In this document: piece by piece, positions 31,284-39,068 of the stretch | Position numbering within the stretch: position 1 is the first letter of the stretch | Layout: the number at the start of each line of letters is the position of its first letter | Assembly: GCA_038322575.1 (NCBI GenBank) | Contig: JBBQGB010000026.1 | Span: forward strand, 1-44,562 | DNA from: JACMOY01 sp038322575 | GTDB taxonomy: Bacteria; Actinomycetota; Actinomycetes; Actinomycetales; Angustibacteraceae | Reading direction: 5' to 3' | Length of the DNA stretch: 44,562 nucleotides | Made by a program: the position numbers and the translations under genes | The notes under the pieces: generated by a model | Database searches by the model: none | What the model was told of the DNA's origin: nothing | What the model saw: the letters and a program-made list of their open reading frames with translations, nothing else

Positions 31284-31289
31284 ACGCTA
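31284..31289 (-). promoter_or_regulatory. -10 box of leaderless F420-dehydrogenase operon
   Basis: TAGCGT on the minus strand, 6 bases before the ATG at 31277. Confidence 0.55.
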
Positions 31290-31302
31290 GCGCGCCGCCC
31301 GG

Positions 31303-32367
31303 CTAGACGATGAAGGTGATGCCGCGCGCAGCGAACCGGCTTCGGACCAGCGCGGCCGCCGCCCCGCCGTCCCGCCGCAGCGCGGTGAGGTAGGTCGCCT
31401 TCGCGGCGGCCGAGAAGCTGGTGTCCGCCGCGTAGGCGAACTGGCTGTCGACCAGGGTGGTGTCCCACGCGCGGGTGGTGCGCCCCTGGGCGACGTAGCC
31501 GTTGCGGATCTCCCACAGCGCCTGGCTCCAGATCTGGCCGTCGTAGTGCACCTCGCCGCCGCGGGTGGCGACGGTCAGGCCCGTGTCGAACCGGCGGATG
31601 CAGTGCGGCGCGGCGGTGTACGACGTGGCGTCCCAGTCCATCGGGCACGCGGGGTCCGCGGCCACCGGCCAGCGGTACTGCTTGGCTGCGTCGAGGCCGA
31701 CGGTGACGGCGAAGTAGTCACCCCACGCCTCGCCGATCGACCCGGAGTCCAGGTTGGTGCCGAAGCCGGCAACCTGCGAGGAGTGCACGGCGTGGCCGTA
31801 CTCATGGACGATGACCTCGGCGTCCTCGGCGTCGTCGACCCCGCCCTTGCCGAGCCGGATGTAGTCCTGCTTGTCGGTCTGGTAGCTGTTGTCGAGGCCG
31901 TACTGGTCGATCCGCAGGTCCTGGGAGTGCGCGTTGACCGGCCGCAGCGTGCTGCCGAAACCCAGTGACTGCAGGTACTCCTGGGCCTGGTTGACCCAGA
32001 AGTAGCCCATGACCTGCTCGAACCGGTCGTCGTGGCGCAGGTAGTCGAACGTGTTCGTCGTCGAGTAGGCGGCAGCGCCCGTGTTGCTGCGCACCGTGAC
32101 CCACCTGCCGCGCAGGTAGCCCGAGCCGTCCAGGTTGCGCAGCGCGACCTTCGCGTACTCGCTGGCCGGGACGGCGGCGTCGGAGTCCTTGTCGTCTGTG
32201 AGTCCCTGGTTGCCGCTGCTCTGGACGGGGTTGACCTTGAAGACCGTGCCCGAGCCGGTCGCTGAGCCGCTGCCGGACAGGACGGCCTGCGCCGGTGCAG
32301 CGCTGACGGCGGCTGCGACGAGGGCGGTCAGGGCTGCGGCGACCAGCGGTGTGCGGACACGGTTCAT
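31303..32367 (-). CDS. secreted zinc metallopeptidase, fungalysin (M36)-like
   Basis: A 354-residue exported protease. The signal peptide is MNRVRTPLVAAALTALVAAA with an AQA site near residue 28. The zinc motif is His188-Glu189-x-x-His192 in VIVHEYGHAVHSSQ, with the third ligand Glu213 in SGSIGEAWGDYFAV, the M4/M36 arrangement. The usual M36 propeptide (FTP, PepSY) is missing; a short spacer of about 60 residues leads into the peptidase. AAGGAG stands 8 bases before the ATG. Two cysteines, in DPACPMDW and APHCIRRFD, may form a disulfide. The substrate is unknown. Confidence 0.87.
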   Translation of the reverse strand: MNRVRTPLVAAALTALVAAAVSAAPAQAVLSGSGSATGSGTVFKVNPVQSSGNQGLTDDKDSDAAVPASEYAKVALRNLDGSGYLRGRWVTVRSNTGAAAYSTTNTFDYLRHDDRFEQVMGYFWVNQAQEYLQSLGFGSTLRPVNAHSQDLRIDQYGLDNSYQTDKQDYIRLGKGGVDDAEDAEVIVHEYGHAVHSSQVAGFGTNLDSGSIGEAWGDYFAVTVGLDAAKQYRWPVAADPACPMDWDATSYTAAPHCIRRFDTGLTVATRGGEVHYDGQIWSQALWEIRNGYVAQGRTTRAWDTTLVDSQFAYAADTSFSAAAKATYLTALRRDGGAAAALVRSRFAARGITFIV

Positions 32368-32470
32368 GTGGGCGTCTCCTTCAGGTGGGTCCCCCGGTCG
32401 GTTCGCCGAGCCTGGCACGACGCCGGCGAAACGGGAAGACCTCGCGTGCGTCCGGTCGAGCGCCGCGGAT

Positions 32471-33331
32471 TCAGTCGAAGGAGTGCGCCGCCGTGGGGAA
32501 TGCTGCGTCACGGACGTCGGCCGCGTACTGCCGCGCCGCCTGGCCGAGGATGCCGCGCAGATCGGCGTACTGCTTGACGAACCTGGTCGGGGCGCCTCCG
32601 CGCAGGCCGGCCATGTCCTGCCAGACCAGCACCTGCGCGTCGCAGCGCGGCCCCGCGCCGATGCCGATGGTCGGGATGTCGAGCACCTCGGTGACCTGGG
32701 CCGCGACCGGCGCCGGCACCATCTCGAGGACGACGGCGAAGGCACCGGCGGCCTGCAGCGCGCACGCGTCCTTCACCAGCTGCTCGGCGCTCTCGCCGCG
32801 GCCCTGCACCCGGTACCCGCCCAGCGTGTGCTCGCTCTGCGGGGTGAAGCCCACGTGCGCCATCACGGGGATCCCTGCACCGACCAGCAGCTCGACCGAG
32901 GCCGCGATGCGCCGTCCGCCCTCGAGCTTGACCGCGTGGGCCTGACCCTCCTTCATCATCCGGGTGGCGGCGTCCAGCGCCTGCTGCGGTGAGCGCTGGT
33001 AGCTGCCGAAGGGCAGGTCGGCCACGACCAGGGCCCGCTGCGCGCTGCGGGTGACGGCGCGCACGAGCGGCAGCATCTCGTCCATCGTGACGGGCAGCGT
33101 CGTAGCGTAGCCGAGGACGTTGTTCGCAGCCGAGTCGCCGACCAGCAGCACGGGGATGCCCGCCTCGTCGAAGATCTCGGCGGAGTACTGGTCGTAGGCC
33201 GTCAGCATCGCCCAGCGCTCGCCGCGCTGCTTCATCGCGAGCAGGTGGTGCACGCGGACGCGCTTGACCGAGCTCATCGAGGCCGGACCGCTGCCGTAGG
33301 GCGCCGGCTGCTCGTCATCGTGCTGGCTCAC
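32471..33331 (-). CDS. panB: 3-methyl-2-oxobutanoate hydroxymethyltransferase
   Basis: First step of pantothenate synthesis: transfers a hydroxymethyl group from methylene-tetrahydrofolate to 2-oxoisovalerate. The 286-residue protein has the TIM-barrel motifs LTAYDQYSAEIFDEAGIPVL, LVGDSAANNVLGY (metal Asp), VVADLPFGSYQ, VKLEGG, MAHVGFTPQSEHTLGGYRVQ and the catalytic Glu in VLEMVPAPVAAQVT. The GTG at 33331 has GGAG 7 bases upstream. It is 26 bases after nadE, so the two cofactor genes form an operon. Confidence 0.96.
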   Translation of the reverse strand: MSQHDDEQPAPYGSGPASMSSVKRVRVHHLLAMKQRGERWAMLTAYDQYSAEIFDEAGIPVLLVGDSAANNVLGYATTLPVTMDEMLPLVRAVTRSAQRALVVADLPFGSYQRSPQQALDAATRMMKEGQAHAVKLEGGRRIAASVELLVGAGIPVMAHVGFTPQSEHTLGGYRVQGRGESAEQLVKDACALQAAGAFAVVLEMVPAPVAAQVTEVLDIPTIGIGAGPRCDAQVLVWQDMAGLRGGAPTRFVKQYADLRGILGQAARQYAADVRDAAFPTAAHSFD

Positions 33332-33357
33332 GCGATTCTCCAGGTGGCAGAGGGGTT

Positions 33358-35127
33358 CTAGGACGTGTGCTCGCGCCAGCGGCTGGTGACCGGCAGTCGT
33401 CGGTCGCGCCCGAAGGCGATCGGCGAGATCTTCGGCCCGGGCGCGAACTGGCGGCGCTTCCACTCGGCGCGGTCGACGAGCGTGACGATCGCGTCGACCA
33501 CCTCGGGGTCGAAGCCGGACTCGATCAGCTCGGAGCGGCCCTGCGCGTGGACGACGTACCCCTCGAGCACCGGGTCGAGCACCTCGTACGGCGGCAGGGA
33601 GTCCTGGTCGGTCTGGCCCGGTCGCAGCTCGGCCGACGGCGGTTTGGCGATCGAGCTCTCGGGGATGGGCGCCAGCTCGCCGCGCCGCTCGGCCTCGGCG
33701 TTGCGCCAGCGCGCCAGCGCCCACACGAGCGTCTTGGGCACGTCCTTCAGCGGGGCGAAGCCGCCGACGCTGTCGCCGTAGAGCGTGGAGTACCCGACCG
33801 CCAGCTCGCTCTTGTTGCTGGGCGCGAGCACCAGGTGACCCTCGCTGTTCGACAGGCCCATCAGGATCATCCCGCGGGCGCGGGCCTGCAGGTTCTCCTC
33901 GGCCAGGCCGGTCAGGGGCAGCCCGGCGAGGAACGTGCGCACCAGCTCACCGATCGGCTGCACCCGGTAGTCGGCGCCGATGCGCTTGGCCAGGTCGGCC
34001 GCGTCGTCGCGGCTGTGCTCGCTGGAGTACGAGCTGGGCATCGAGACGCCCACGACGTTCTCGCCGCCGACCGCGTCCGCGGCCAGCGCGGCGACCACCG
34101 CCGAGTCGATGCCACCGGACACGCCGAGCACCACCGACCGGAACCCGTTCTTGCGGACGTAGCCCTCGAGCCCGGTGACCAGCGCCGACCAGACCTCGCC
34201 GACGTCGTCCAGCCGTGGCGCCTGCGCGGCGGTCGTCGGCGCGTACGCCGGCACGGGCGCCTCGCTGACCGTGACCTGCACGACGCCCTCGGCTCGGCCG
34301 TCGACGGTGGCCTCGGCCAGGTCGAGGTCGACGACGAGCAGGTCCTGGGCGAACTGCGGCCCGCGGGCGAGCACCTCGCCGTCCGCCGAGACGACCACGG
34401 AGTCACCGTCGAACACCAGCTCGTCCTGACCCCCGACCAGGTTGAGGTAGGCGAGGGTGCAGCCGGCCTCGCGCGCGCGCCGGGCGGCCAGCGCGAGGCG
34501 CGTGTCGTCCTTCTCGCGCTCGTACGGCGAGGCGTTGAGCACCAGCAGCAGCTCGGCGCCCGCCTCGCGGGTCTTGGCGACCGGACCGCCCTCCTGCCAG
34601 AGGTCCTCGCAGATCGCCAGCGCCACGTCGACGCCGCCGACGCGCACCACCGTCAGGTCGTGACCGGGGACGAAGATCCTGAACTCGTCGAACACCCCGT
34701 AGTTCGGCAGGTGGTGCTTGGCGTAGCGCGCGACGACCCGTCCCCCGTGCAGCACGGCCACGCAGTTCTGCGGCATGCCCTTCGGGACGCCGGTGCGACC
34801 GTCCTCGGCGACGCCGTCACCGTCCGGGTCGGCGTCCCTGCCCCGCGCCCGGTCGAGGTAGCCCACGACCACGGGCAGGGCGCCGAGGCCGTCAGCCTCC
34901 AGGTCCGCTGCGAGAGAGGCGATCCCGGTCACGGAGGCGTCGACGAACGACCGCCGCAGCGCGAGGTCCTCGACGGGGTAGCCGGTCAGCATCATCTCGG
35001 GGAACGCCACGAGGTGGGCACCCTGCGCGGCAGCGCGCGCCGACCAGTCGCGGACGACGCGGGCGTTGCCGGCCAGGTCGCCGACGACGGCGTCGACCTG
35101 GGCCAGGGCGAGGCGCAGCTGCGGCAT
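33358..35127 (-). CDS. nadE: glutamine-dependent NAD+ synthetase
   Basis: Amidates deamido-NAD using ammonia from glutamine. The 589-residue protein is in two parts. An N-terminal nitrilase-fold glutaminase (1-280) has Glu in AFPEMMLTGYPVEDL, Lys in YAKHHLPNYGVFDEFR and the nucleophile Cys in VDVALAICEDLW. A C-terminal synthetase has the ATP-pyrophosphatase motif VLGVSGGIDSAVVAALAADA. It ends FAPGPKISPIAFGRDRRLP. The ATG has a TAGGCT box at 7 bases, whose TAG is also the stop of the upstream thioesterase gene. Confidence 0.97.
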   Translation of the reverse strand: MPQLRLALAQVDAVVGDLAGNARVVRDWSARAAAQGAHLVAFPEMMLTGYPVEDLALRRSFVDASVTGIASLAADLEADGLGALPVVVGYLDRARGRDADPDGDGVAEDGRTGVPKGMPQNCVAVLHGGRVVARYAKHHLPNYGVFDEFRIFVPGHDLTVVRVGGVDVALAICEDLWQEGGPVAKTREAGAELLLVLNASPYEREKDDTRLALAARRAREAGCTLAYLNLVGGQDELVFDGDSVVVSADGEVLARGPQFAQDLLVVDLDLAEATVDGRAEGVVQVTVSEAPVPAYAPTTAAQAPRLDDVGEVWSALVTGLEGYVRKNGFRSVVLGVSGGIDSAVVAALAADAVGGENVVGVSMPSSYSSEHSRDDAADLAKRIGADYRVQPIGELVRTFLAGLPLTGLAEENLQARARGMILMGLSNSEGHLVLAPSNKSELAVGYSTLYGDSVGGFAPLKDVPKTLVWALARWRNAEAERRGELAPIPESSIAKPPSAELRPGQTDQDSLPPYEVLDPVLEGYVVHAQGRSELIESGFDPEVVDAIVTLVDRAEWKRRQFAPGPKISPIAFGRDRRLPVTSRWREHTS

Positions 35128-35134
35128 GACGTCG

Positions 35135-35140
35135 AGCCTA
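35135..35140 (-). promoter_or_regulatory. -10 box of leaderless nadE, shared with a stop codon
   Basis: TAGGCT on the minus strand, 7 bases before the nadE ATG. The TAG at 35138-35140 is also the stop codon of the thioesterase gene. Confidence 0.55.
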
Positions 35141-35917
35141 GGGGAGGGCCTGGACGACGAGCGTCTGGGCGCTGGTGCCCACCAGCCCGAGGCCGTCGTG
35201 CAGGGTGCTCGTGGCCAGGCCGGAGCCGCCCGCGGACAGCCGGGTGCGGGACTCCAGGAGCACCCACTCGCCGACCACCGGCCGCACCAGGTGGACGTCG
35301 ACGTCCACGTTGGCGAACGACCACCGGCTCCAGCTCAGCTCCGAGCTGATCCCGCTCGAGGAGTCGGCGACGCAGACGGCGCGCTGCAGCCCGCTGGGCT
35401 CGACACCCCCGACCACCGGCACGCGCTGGCGCGCCCACACCGTGGCCGGTCCGGGCCCCACCGGGTCGCCGCTGACCGGGCGCCACTCGATCGCAGCACC
35501 GTACGGGAACGTCCACGCGGCCACCTCGGTCGCCTCGTCCGGGTGGGCCACGGGTCGATCGTCGGTGGCCGGACCGTCGTCGGCCCGCCGCACCAGCCAG
35601 GTGCGGGACTGCAGGACGGCCCGCCCACCCGCCGTCATCTCGGCCCCGACCAGGACCGCGCTGCGTCCGGCCCGCAGGACGCTCGTCGTCACGACCACCT
35701 CGCCGACGGGGACCGGCCCGAGGAAGTCGACCGAGACGCGCAGCGCGTCCAGGTCGTCCCGGCCGGTGTGGGCCCTCGCCGCGCCCTCGCTCTCGTGCAC
35801 CAGCAACGCCGAGGGCGGGCCGCCGTGCTGGTGGCGCACCGACCAGGGCCCGGCGGTCGCGTCCGCGGCCAGGTAGCGGCCGGCGTCCAGCAGGGGGGTG
35901 AAGAACGCCGCGACCAT
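35138..35917 (-). CDS. acyl-CoA thioesterase-like protein (double hotdog)
   Basis: A 259-residue protein with two hotdog halves, as in TesB-type thioesterases. The N-terminal half shows GPWSVRHQHGGPPSALLVHE, RVSVDFLGPVPVGEVVVTTS and RTWLVRRA; the C-terminal half shows SSELSWSRWSFANVDVDVHL, RPVVGEWVLLESRTRLSAGG and GLATSTLHDGLGLVGTSAQT. It is the actinobacterial thioesterase-family form often seen next to fatty-acid genes. The substrate is unknown. The ATG at 35917 follows a TACCGT box by 7 bases; a GTG at 35926 lies inside that box and is less likely. Confidence 0.85.
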   Translation of the reverse strand: MVAAFFTPLLDAGRYLAADATAGPWSVRHQHGGPPSALLVHESEGAARAHTGRDDLDALRVSVDFLGPVPVGEVVVTTSVLRAGRSAVLVGAEMTAGGRAVLQSRTWLVRRADDGPATDDRPVAHPDEATEVAAWTFPYGAAIEWRPVSGDPVGPGPATVWARQRVPVVGGVEPSGLQRAVCVADSSSGISSELSWSRWSFANVDVDVHLVRPVVGEWVLLESRTRLSAGGSGLATSTLHDGLGLVGTSAQTLVVQALP

Positions 35918-35924
35918 GCCCCGC

Positions 35925-35930
35925 ACGGTA
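35925..35930 (-). promoter_or_regulatory. -10 box of leaderless thioesterase gene
   Basis: TACCGT on the minus strand, 7 bases before the ATG at 35917. It is five bases from the divergent box at 35936-35941, so the two promoters overlap. Confidence 0.5.
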
Positions 35931-35935
35931 CGGGC

Positions 35936-35941
35936 TAGGTT
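35936..35941 (+). promoter_or_regulatory. -10 box of leaderless FAD oxidoreductase gene
   Basis: TAGGTT, 6 bases before the ATG at 35948. Confidence 0.55.
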
Positions 35942-35947
35942 GCGGCC

Positions 35948-37501
35948 ATGGTGCAGACGCCGGGGCGGTACGACGTGGTGGTGGTGGGCGGCGGTCACAA
36001 CGGGCTCACCGCGGCGGCCTATCTGGCACGGGCGGGGCGCTCGGTGCTCGTCCTCGAGCGGCTCGACCACGTCGGCGGGGCGGCCGTGTCGGCTCAGGCG
36101 TTCGACGGGGTGGACGCACGGATCTCGCGCTACAGCTACCTCGTCTCGCTGATGCCGCGTCAGGTCGTCGACGAGCTGGGTCTGTCGCTGCAGCTCGTGC
36201 GGCGCCGGGTGTCGTCGTACACGCCGGTACCCGGGGCGCCCGAGCAGGGACTGCTGGTCGACCACGGCGACCCGGGGGCGACGGCTGCGTCGTTCCGGAA
36301 GGTGACCGGATCCGACGCCGAAGCTGGTGCCTGGCAACGGTTCTACGACACCACCTCGGCGGTTGCGCGCGCGGTGTTCCCGTCGGTGACCGAGCCGCTG
36401 GTGTCGTCGGACGAGATGCGGGCCCGGGTCGGTGGGCAGGCGTGGGACGACCTGGTGCGTCGTCCGCTGGGCTCGCTGATCGAGCGGACGTTCGCCGACG
36501 ACACGGTGCGGGGCGTCGTCCTGACCGATGCGCTGATCGGCACCTTCGCCGCCGCGGGGTCAGAGTCGTTGCAGCAGAACAGGTGCTTTCTCTACCACGT
36601 GGTCGGCGGCGGCACGGGGGACTGGGACGTCCCGGTCGGCGGGATGGGCGCTGTCACCGGTGCGCTGGCCGCGGCGGCGTCGGCCGCGGGGGCCGAGCTG
36701 GTCACCGGGGCCGAGGTCACGTCCGTGTCGCCGGACGGCGAGGTCGTCTACACCGATGCCGCAGGCACCAGGCGGCTCGTCGGCGCGGGGCACGTGCTGG
36801 CCGGCTGCGCGCCGCAGACCCTCGCGCGGCTGATGGGAGTGGACGCCGCCGGCCCGTCGCCCGAGGGCGCCCAGCTGAAGGTCAACATGCTGCTGTCGCG
36901 GCTGCCGCGGCTGCGTGACCGCGCGGTCGACCCCGTCGCGGCGTTCAGTGGCACGTTCCACGTCAACGAGGGGTACGACCAGCTGCAGACGGCGTACGAC
37001 GAGGCCGCGGCAGGACGCATCCCCAGCGTGCCGCCGTGCGAGATCTACTGCCACAGCCTGTCCGACCCCTCGATCCTCGGGCCCGAGCTGCGCGCGTCCG
37101 GGGCCCACACCCTGACCCTGTTCGGTCTGCACCTGCCCGCCCGGCTGTTCCGCGAGGACAACGAGGGCGCGCGCGCGGCCGCGCTCGCCGCGACCCTGGC
37201 GTCGCTGAACTCGGTGCTGGCCGAGCCGATCGAGGACTGCCTGCTGACCGGGCCGTCGGGACAGCCGTGCCTGGAGGCGCGCACCCCGGTCGACCTGGAG
37301 TCCGACGTCGGCCTGCCGGGCGGGCACATCTTCCACCGCGACCTCGCCTGGCCGTGGGCCGAGACCGACGAGCAGGTCGGCACCTGGGGGGTCGAGACCG
37401 AGCACCCGCGGGTCCTGCTGTGCGGAGCCGGCGCCCGGCGCGGCGGCGGCGTCAGCGGCATCCCCGGCCGCGCGGCCGCGATGGCCGTCCTCGCCACCTG
37501 A
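35948..37501 (+). CDS. FAD-dependent oxidoreductase, phytoene-desaturase/PYROXD2-like
   Basis: A 517-residue flavoprotein of the amine-oxidase/phytoene-dehydrogenase superfamily. The dinucleotide motif is at 8-40 (YDVVVVGGGHNGLTAAAYLA, VLVLERLDHVGG). VVGGGTGDWDVPVGGMGAVT is the family's central segment, and the C-terminus has VLLCGAGARRGGGVSGIPGR, the second FAD contact. It is closest in form to the PYROXD2/all-trans-retinol-saturase group rather than to a carotenoid desaturase; no other carotenoid genes are near. The substrate is unknown. Its stop lies in the first unit of a tandem repeat. Confidence 0.88.
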   Translation: MVQTPGRYDVVVVGGGHNGLTAAAYLARAGRSVLVLERLDHVGGAAVSAQAFDGVDARISRYSYLVSLMPRQVVDELGLSLQLVRRRVSSYTPVPGAPEQGLLVDHGDPGATAASFRKVTGSDAEAGAWQRFYDTTSAVARAVFPSVTEPLVSSDEMRARVGGQAWDDLVRRPLGSLIERTFADDTVRGVVLTDALIGTFAAAGSESLQQNRCFLYHVVGGGTGDWDVPVGGMGAVTGALAAAASAAGAELVTGAEVTSVSPDGEVVYTDAAGTRRLVGAGHVLAGCAPQTLARLMGVDAAGPSPEGAQLKVNMLLSRLPRLRDRAVDPVAAFSGTFHVNEGYDQLQTAYDEAAAGRIPSVPPCEIYCHSLSDPSILGPELRASGAHTLTLFGLHLPARLFREDNEGARAAALAATLASLNSVLAEPIEDCLLTGPSGQPCLEARTPVDLESDVGLPGGHIFHRDLAWPWAETDEQVGTWGVETEHPRVLLCGAGARRGGGVSGIPGRAAAMAVLAT

Positions 37502-37579
37502 CCCGCCGCCCCTCGCCACCTGACCGGCGCTGTCCCTCGCCACCTGATCGGCGCTGTCCCCGCCACCCTGGCCGCCGTC
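37490..37579 (+). repeat. 24-bp tandem repeat spanning a stop codon
   Basis: Units begin CTCGCCACCTGA at 37490, 37512 and 37536; units 2 and 3 are 24 bases each and differ at one position (ACC/ATC). A degraded fourth unit follows at 37560. The first unit contains the TGA stop of the FAD oxidoreductase, so the array seems to have grown from the gene end. Confidence 0.85.
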
Positions 37580-37626
37580 GAAGCACCTCGCCCCACCCCG
37601 GGTCCCGTTACTACGACGCCCGGTTG

Positions 37627-37675
37627 TCGCGGGGGCACCCCACTACGGTCAGAACGGAGCGGGGGACCCCCGCGA
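37627..37675. repeat. long palindromic repeat, copy 2
   Basis: The left arm, TCGCGGGGGCACCCCACT (37627-37644), is identical to that of the copy at 17834. The right arm, AGCGGGGGACCCCCGCGA (37658-37675), pairs at 15 of 18 positions. The 13-base spacer shares GAACG with copy 1. It sits between the tandem repeat and the glnA2 promoter. Confidence 0.8.
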
Positions 37676-37717
37676 GCACGGCGTCGGCGGGGACGTCGGA
37701 CGGCGGCGGGGCGACCC

Positions 37718-37723
37718 TAGGAT
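37718..37723 (+). promoter_or_regulatory. -10 box of leaderless glnA2
   Basis: TAGGAT, 7 bases before the ATG at 37731. It overlaps an earlier in-frame ATG at 37722, which is therefore unlikely to be the start. Confidence 0.65.
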
Positions 37724-37730
37724 GAGGCGC

Positions 37731-39068
37731 ATGGACAGGCAGCAGGAGTTCGTGCTCCGCACCATCGAGGAGCGTGACATCCGGTTCGTGCGGCTGTGGT
37801 TCACCGACGTGCTCGGCACGCTGAAGTCGGTGGCGGTGGCCCCGGCCGAGCTCGAGGGGGCGTTCGCCGAGGGCATCGGGTTCGACGGCAGCGCGATCGA
37901 GGGTTTCGCGCGCGTGTACGAGGCCGACATGCTGGTGCGGCCCGACCCGGCGACCTTCCAGGTGCTGCCCTGGCGCGGTGAGAACCCGGGCACCGCGCGG
38001 ATGTTCTGCGACGTCCTGCTGCCCGACGGGACGCCGTCGTTCGTCGACCCGCGCAACGTGCTCAAGCGCGCGCTGGACAAGGCGTCCGACCTGGGGTTCA
38101 CCTACTACACCCACCCCGAGATCGAGTTCTTCCTGTTCGAGCAGGGCGGCAAGCCGGGCGAGCCGCCGGTGCCCGTCGACCAGGCCGGCTACTTCGACCA
38201 CGTCCCGCACGGCACCGCCCACGACTTCCGGCGCGCGGCGATCAGCCTGCTCGAGTCCATGGGCATCAGCGTCGAGTTCAGCCACCACGAGGGTGCGCCC
38301 GGCCAGAACGAGATCGACCTGCGGTACGCCGACGCGCTGACCACCGCCGACAACATCATGACGTTCCGCGCGGTCATCAAGGAGGTCGCGCTCGAGCAGG
38401 GCATCTTCGCCTCGTTCATGCCCAAGCCGTTCGCCGACCAGCCCGGGTCCGGGATGCACACCCACCTCTCGCTGTTCCAGGGTGACGGCAACGCCTTCCA
38501 CGAGGCGGGCGCGCCGTACCAGCTCAGCAAGGTCGGCCGGCAGTTCATCGCCGGTCTGCTGCGGCACTCGGCCGAGATCACGGCCGTCACCAACCAGTGG
38601 GTCAACTCCTACAAGCGGCTGATGGGCGGCGGCGAGGCGCCGGCGTACGTCTGCTGGGGCCACAACAACCGCTCCGCACTGGTGCGCATCCCGATGTACA
38701 AGCCCAGCAAGGGCCAGTCCACCCGGGTCGAGGTGCGCTCGGTCGACTCGGCGTGCAACCCCTACCTGGCGTTCGCCGTCATGCTGACCGCCGGCCTCAA
38801 AGGCATCGAGGAGGGCTACGAGCTCCCCGACGAGGCCGAGGACGACGGGTGGGGGCTGTCCGAGTCCGAGCGCAAGGCCCTCGGCATCGCCCGTCTGCCC
38901 GGCAGCCTGGCCGAGGCCATCGCGGTCATGGAGGACAGCGAGCTGGTCGCCGAGACCCTCGGCGAGCACGTCTTCGACTACTTCCTGCGCAACAAGCGCG
39001 CCGAGTGGGCCGAGTACCGCCACCAGGTGACGTCCTACGAGCTGGCCCGCTACCTGCCGATGCTCTAG
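37731..39068 (+). CDS. glnA: glutamine synthetase, GlnA2 type
   Basis: A type I glutamine synthetase of 445 residues. The start is MDRQQEFVLRTIEERDIRFV. Catalytic segments are GIGFDGSAIEGF, THPEIEFFLFE, EFSHHEGAPGQNEIDLRYAD, PGSGMHTHLSLFQGDG, NSYKRLMGGGEAPAYVCWGH and RIPMYKP, with RVEVRSVDSACNPYLAFAVM. The classic NLYDLPPEE adenylylation loop is replaced by GYELPDEAEDDGW, as in the GlnA2/GSI-alpha-like group, so control by GlnE of this enzyme is uncertain. It is separated from glnE by one gene on the other strand; in mycobacteria the two are adjacent. Confidence 0.94.
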   Translation: MDRQQEFVLRTIEERDIRFVRLWFTDVLGTLKSVAVAPAELEGAFAEGIGFDGSAIEGFARVYEADMLVRPDPATFQVLPWRGENPGTARMFCDVLLPDGTPSFVDPRNVLKRALDKASDLGFTYYTHPEIEFFLFEQGGKPGEPPVPVDQAGYFDHVPHGTAHDFRRAAISLLESMGISVEFSHHEGAPGQNEIDLRYADALTTADNIMTFRAVIKEVALEQGIFASFMPKPFADQPGSGMHTHLSLFQGDGNAFHEAGAPYQLSKVGRQFIAGLLRHSAEITAVTNQWVNSYKRLMGGGEAPAYVCWGHNNRSALVRIPMYKPSKGQSTRVEVRSVDSACNPYLAFAVMLTAGLKGIEEGYELPDEAEDDGWGLSESERKALGIARLPGSLAEAIAVMEDSELVAETLGEHVFDYFLRNKRAEWAEYRHQVTSYELARYLPML

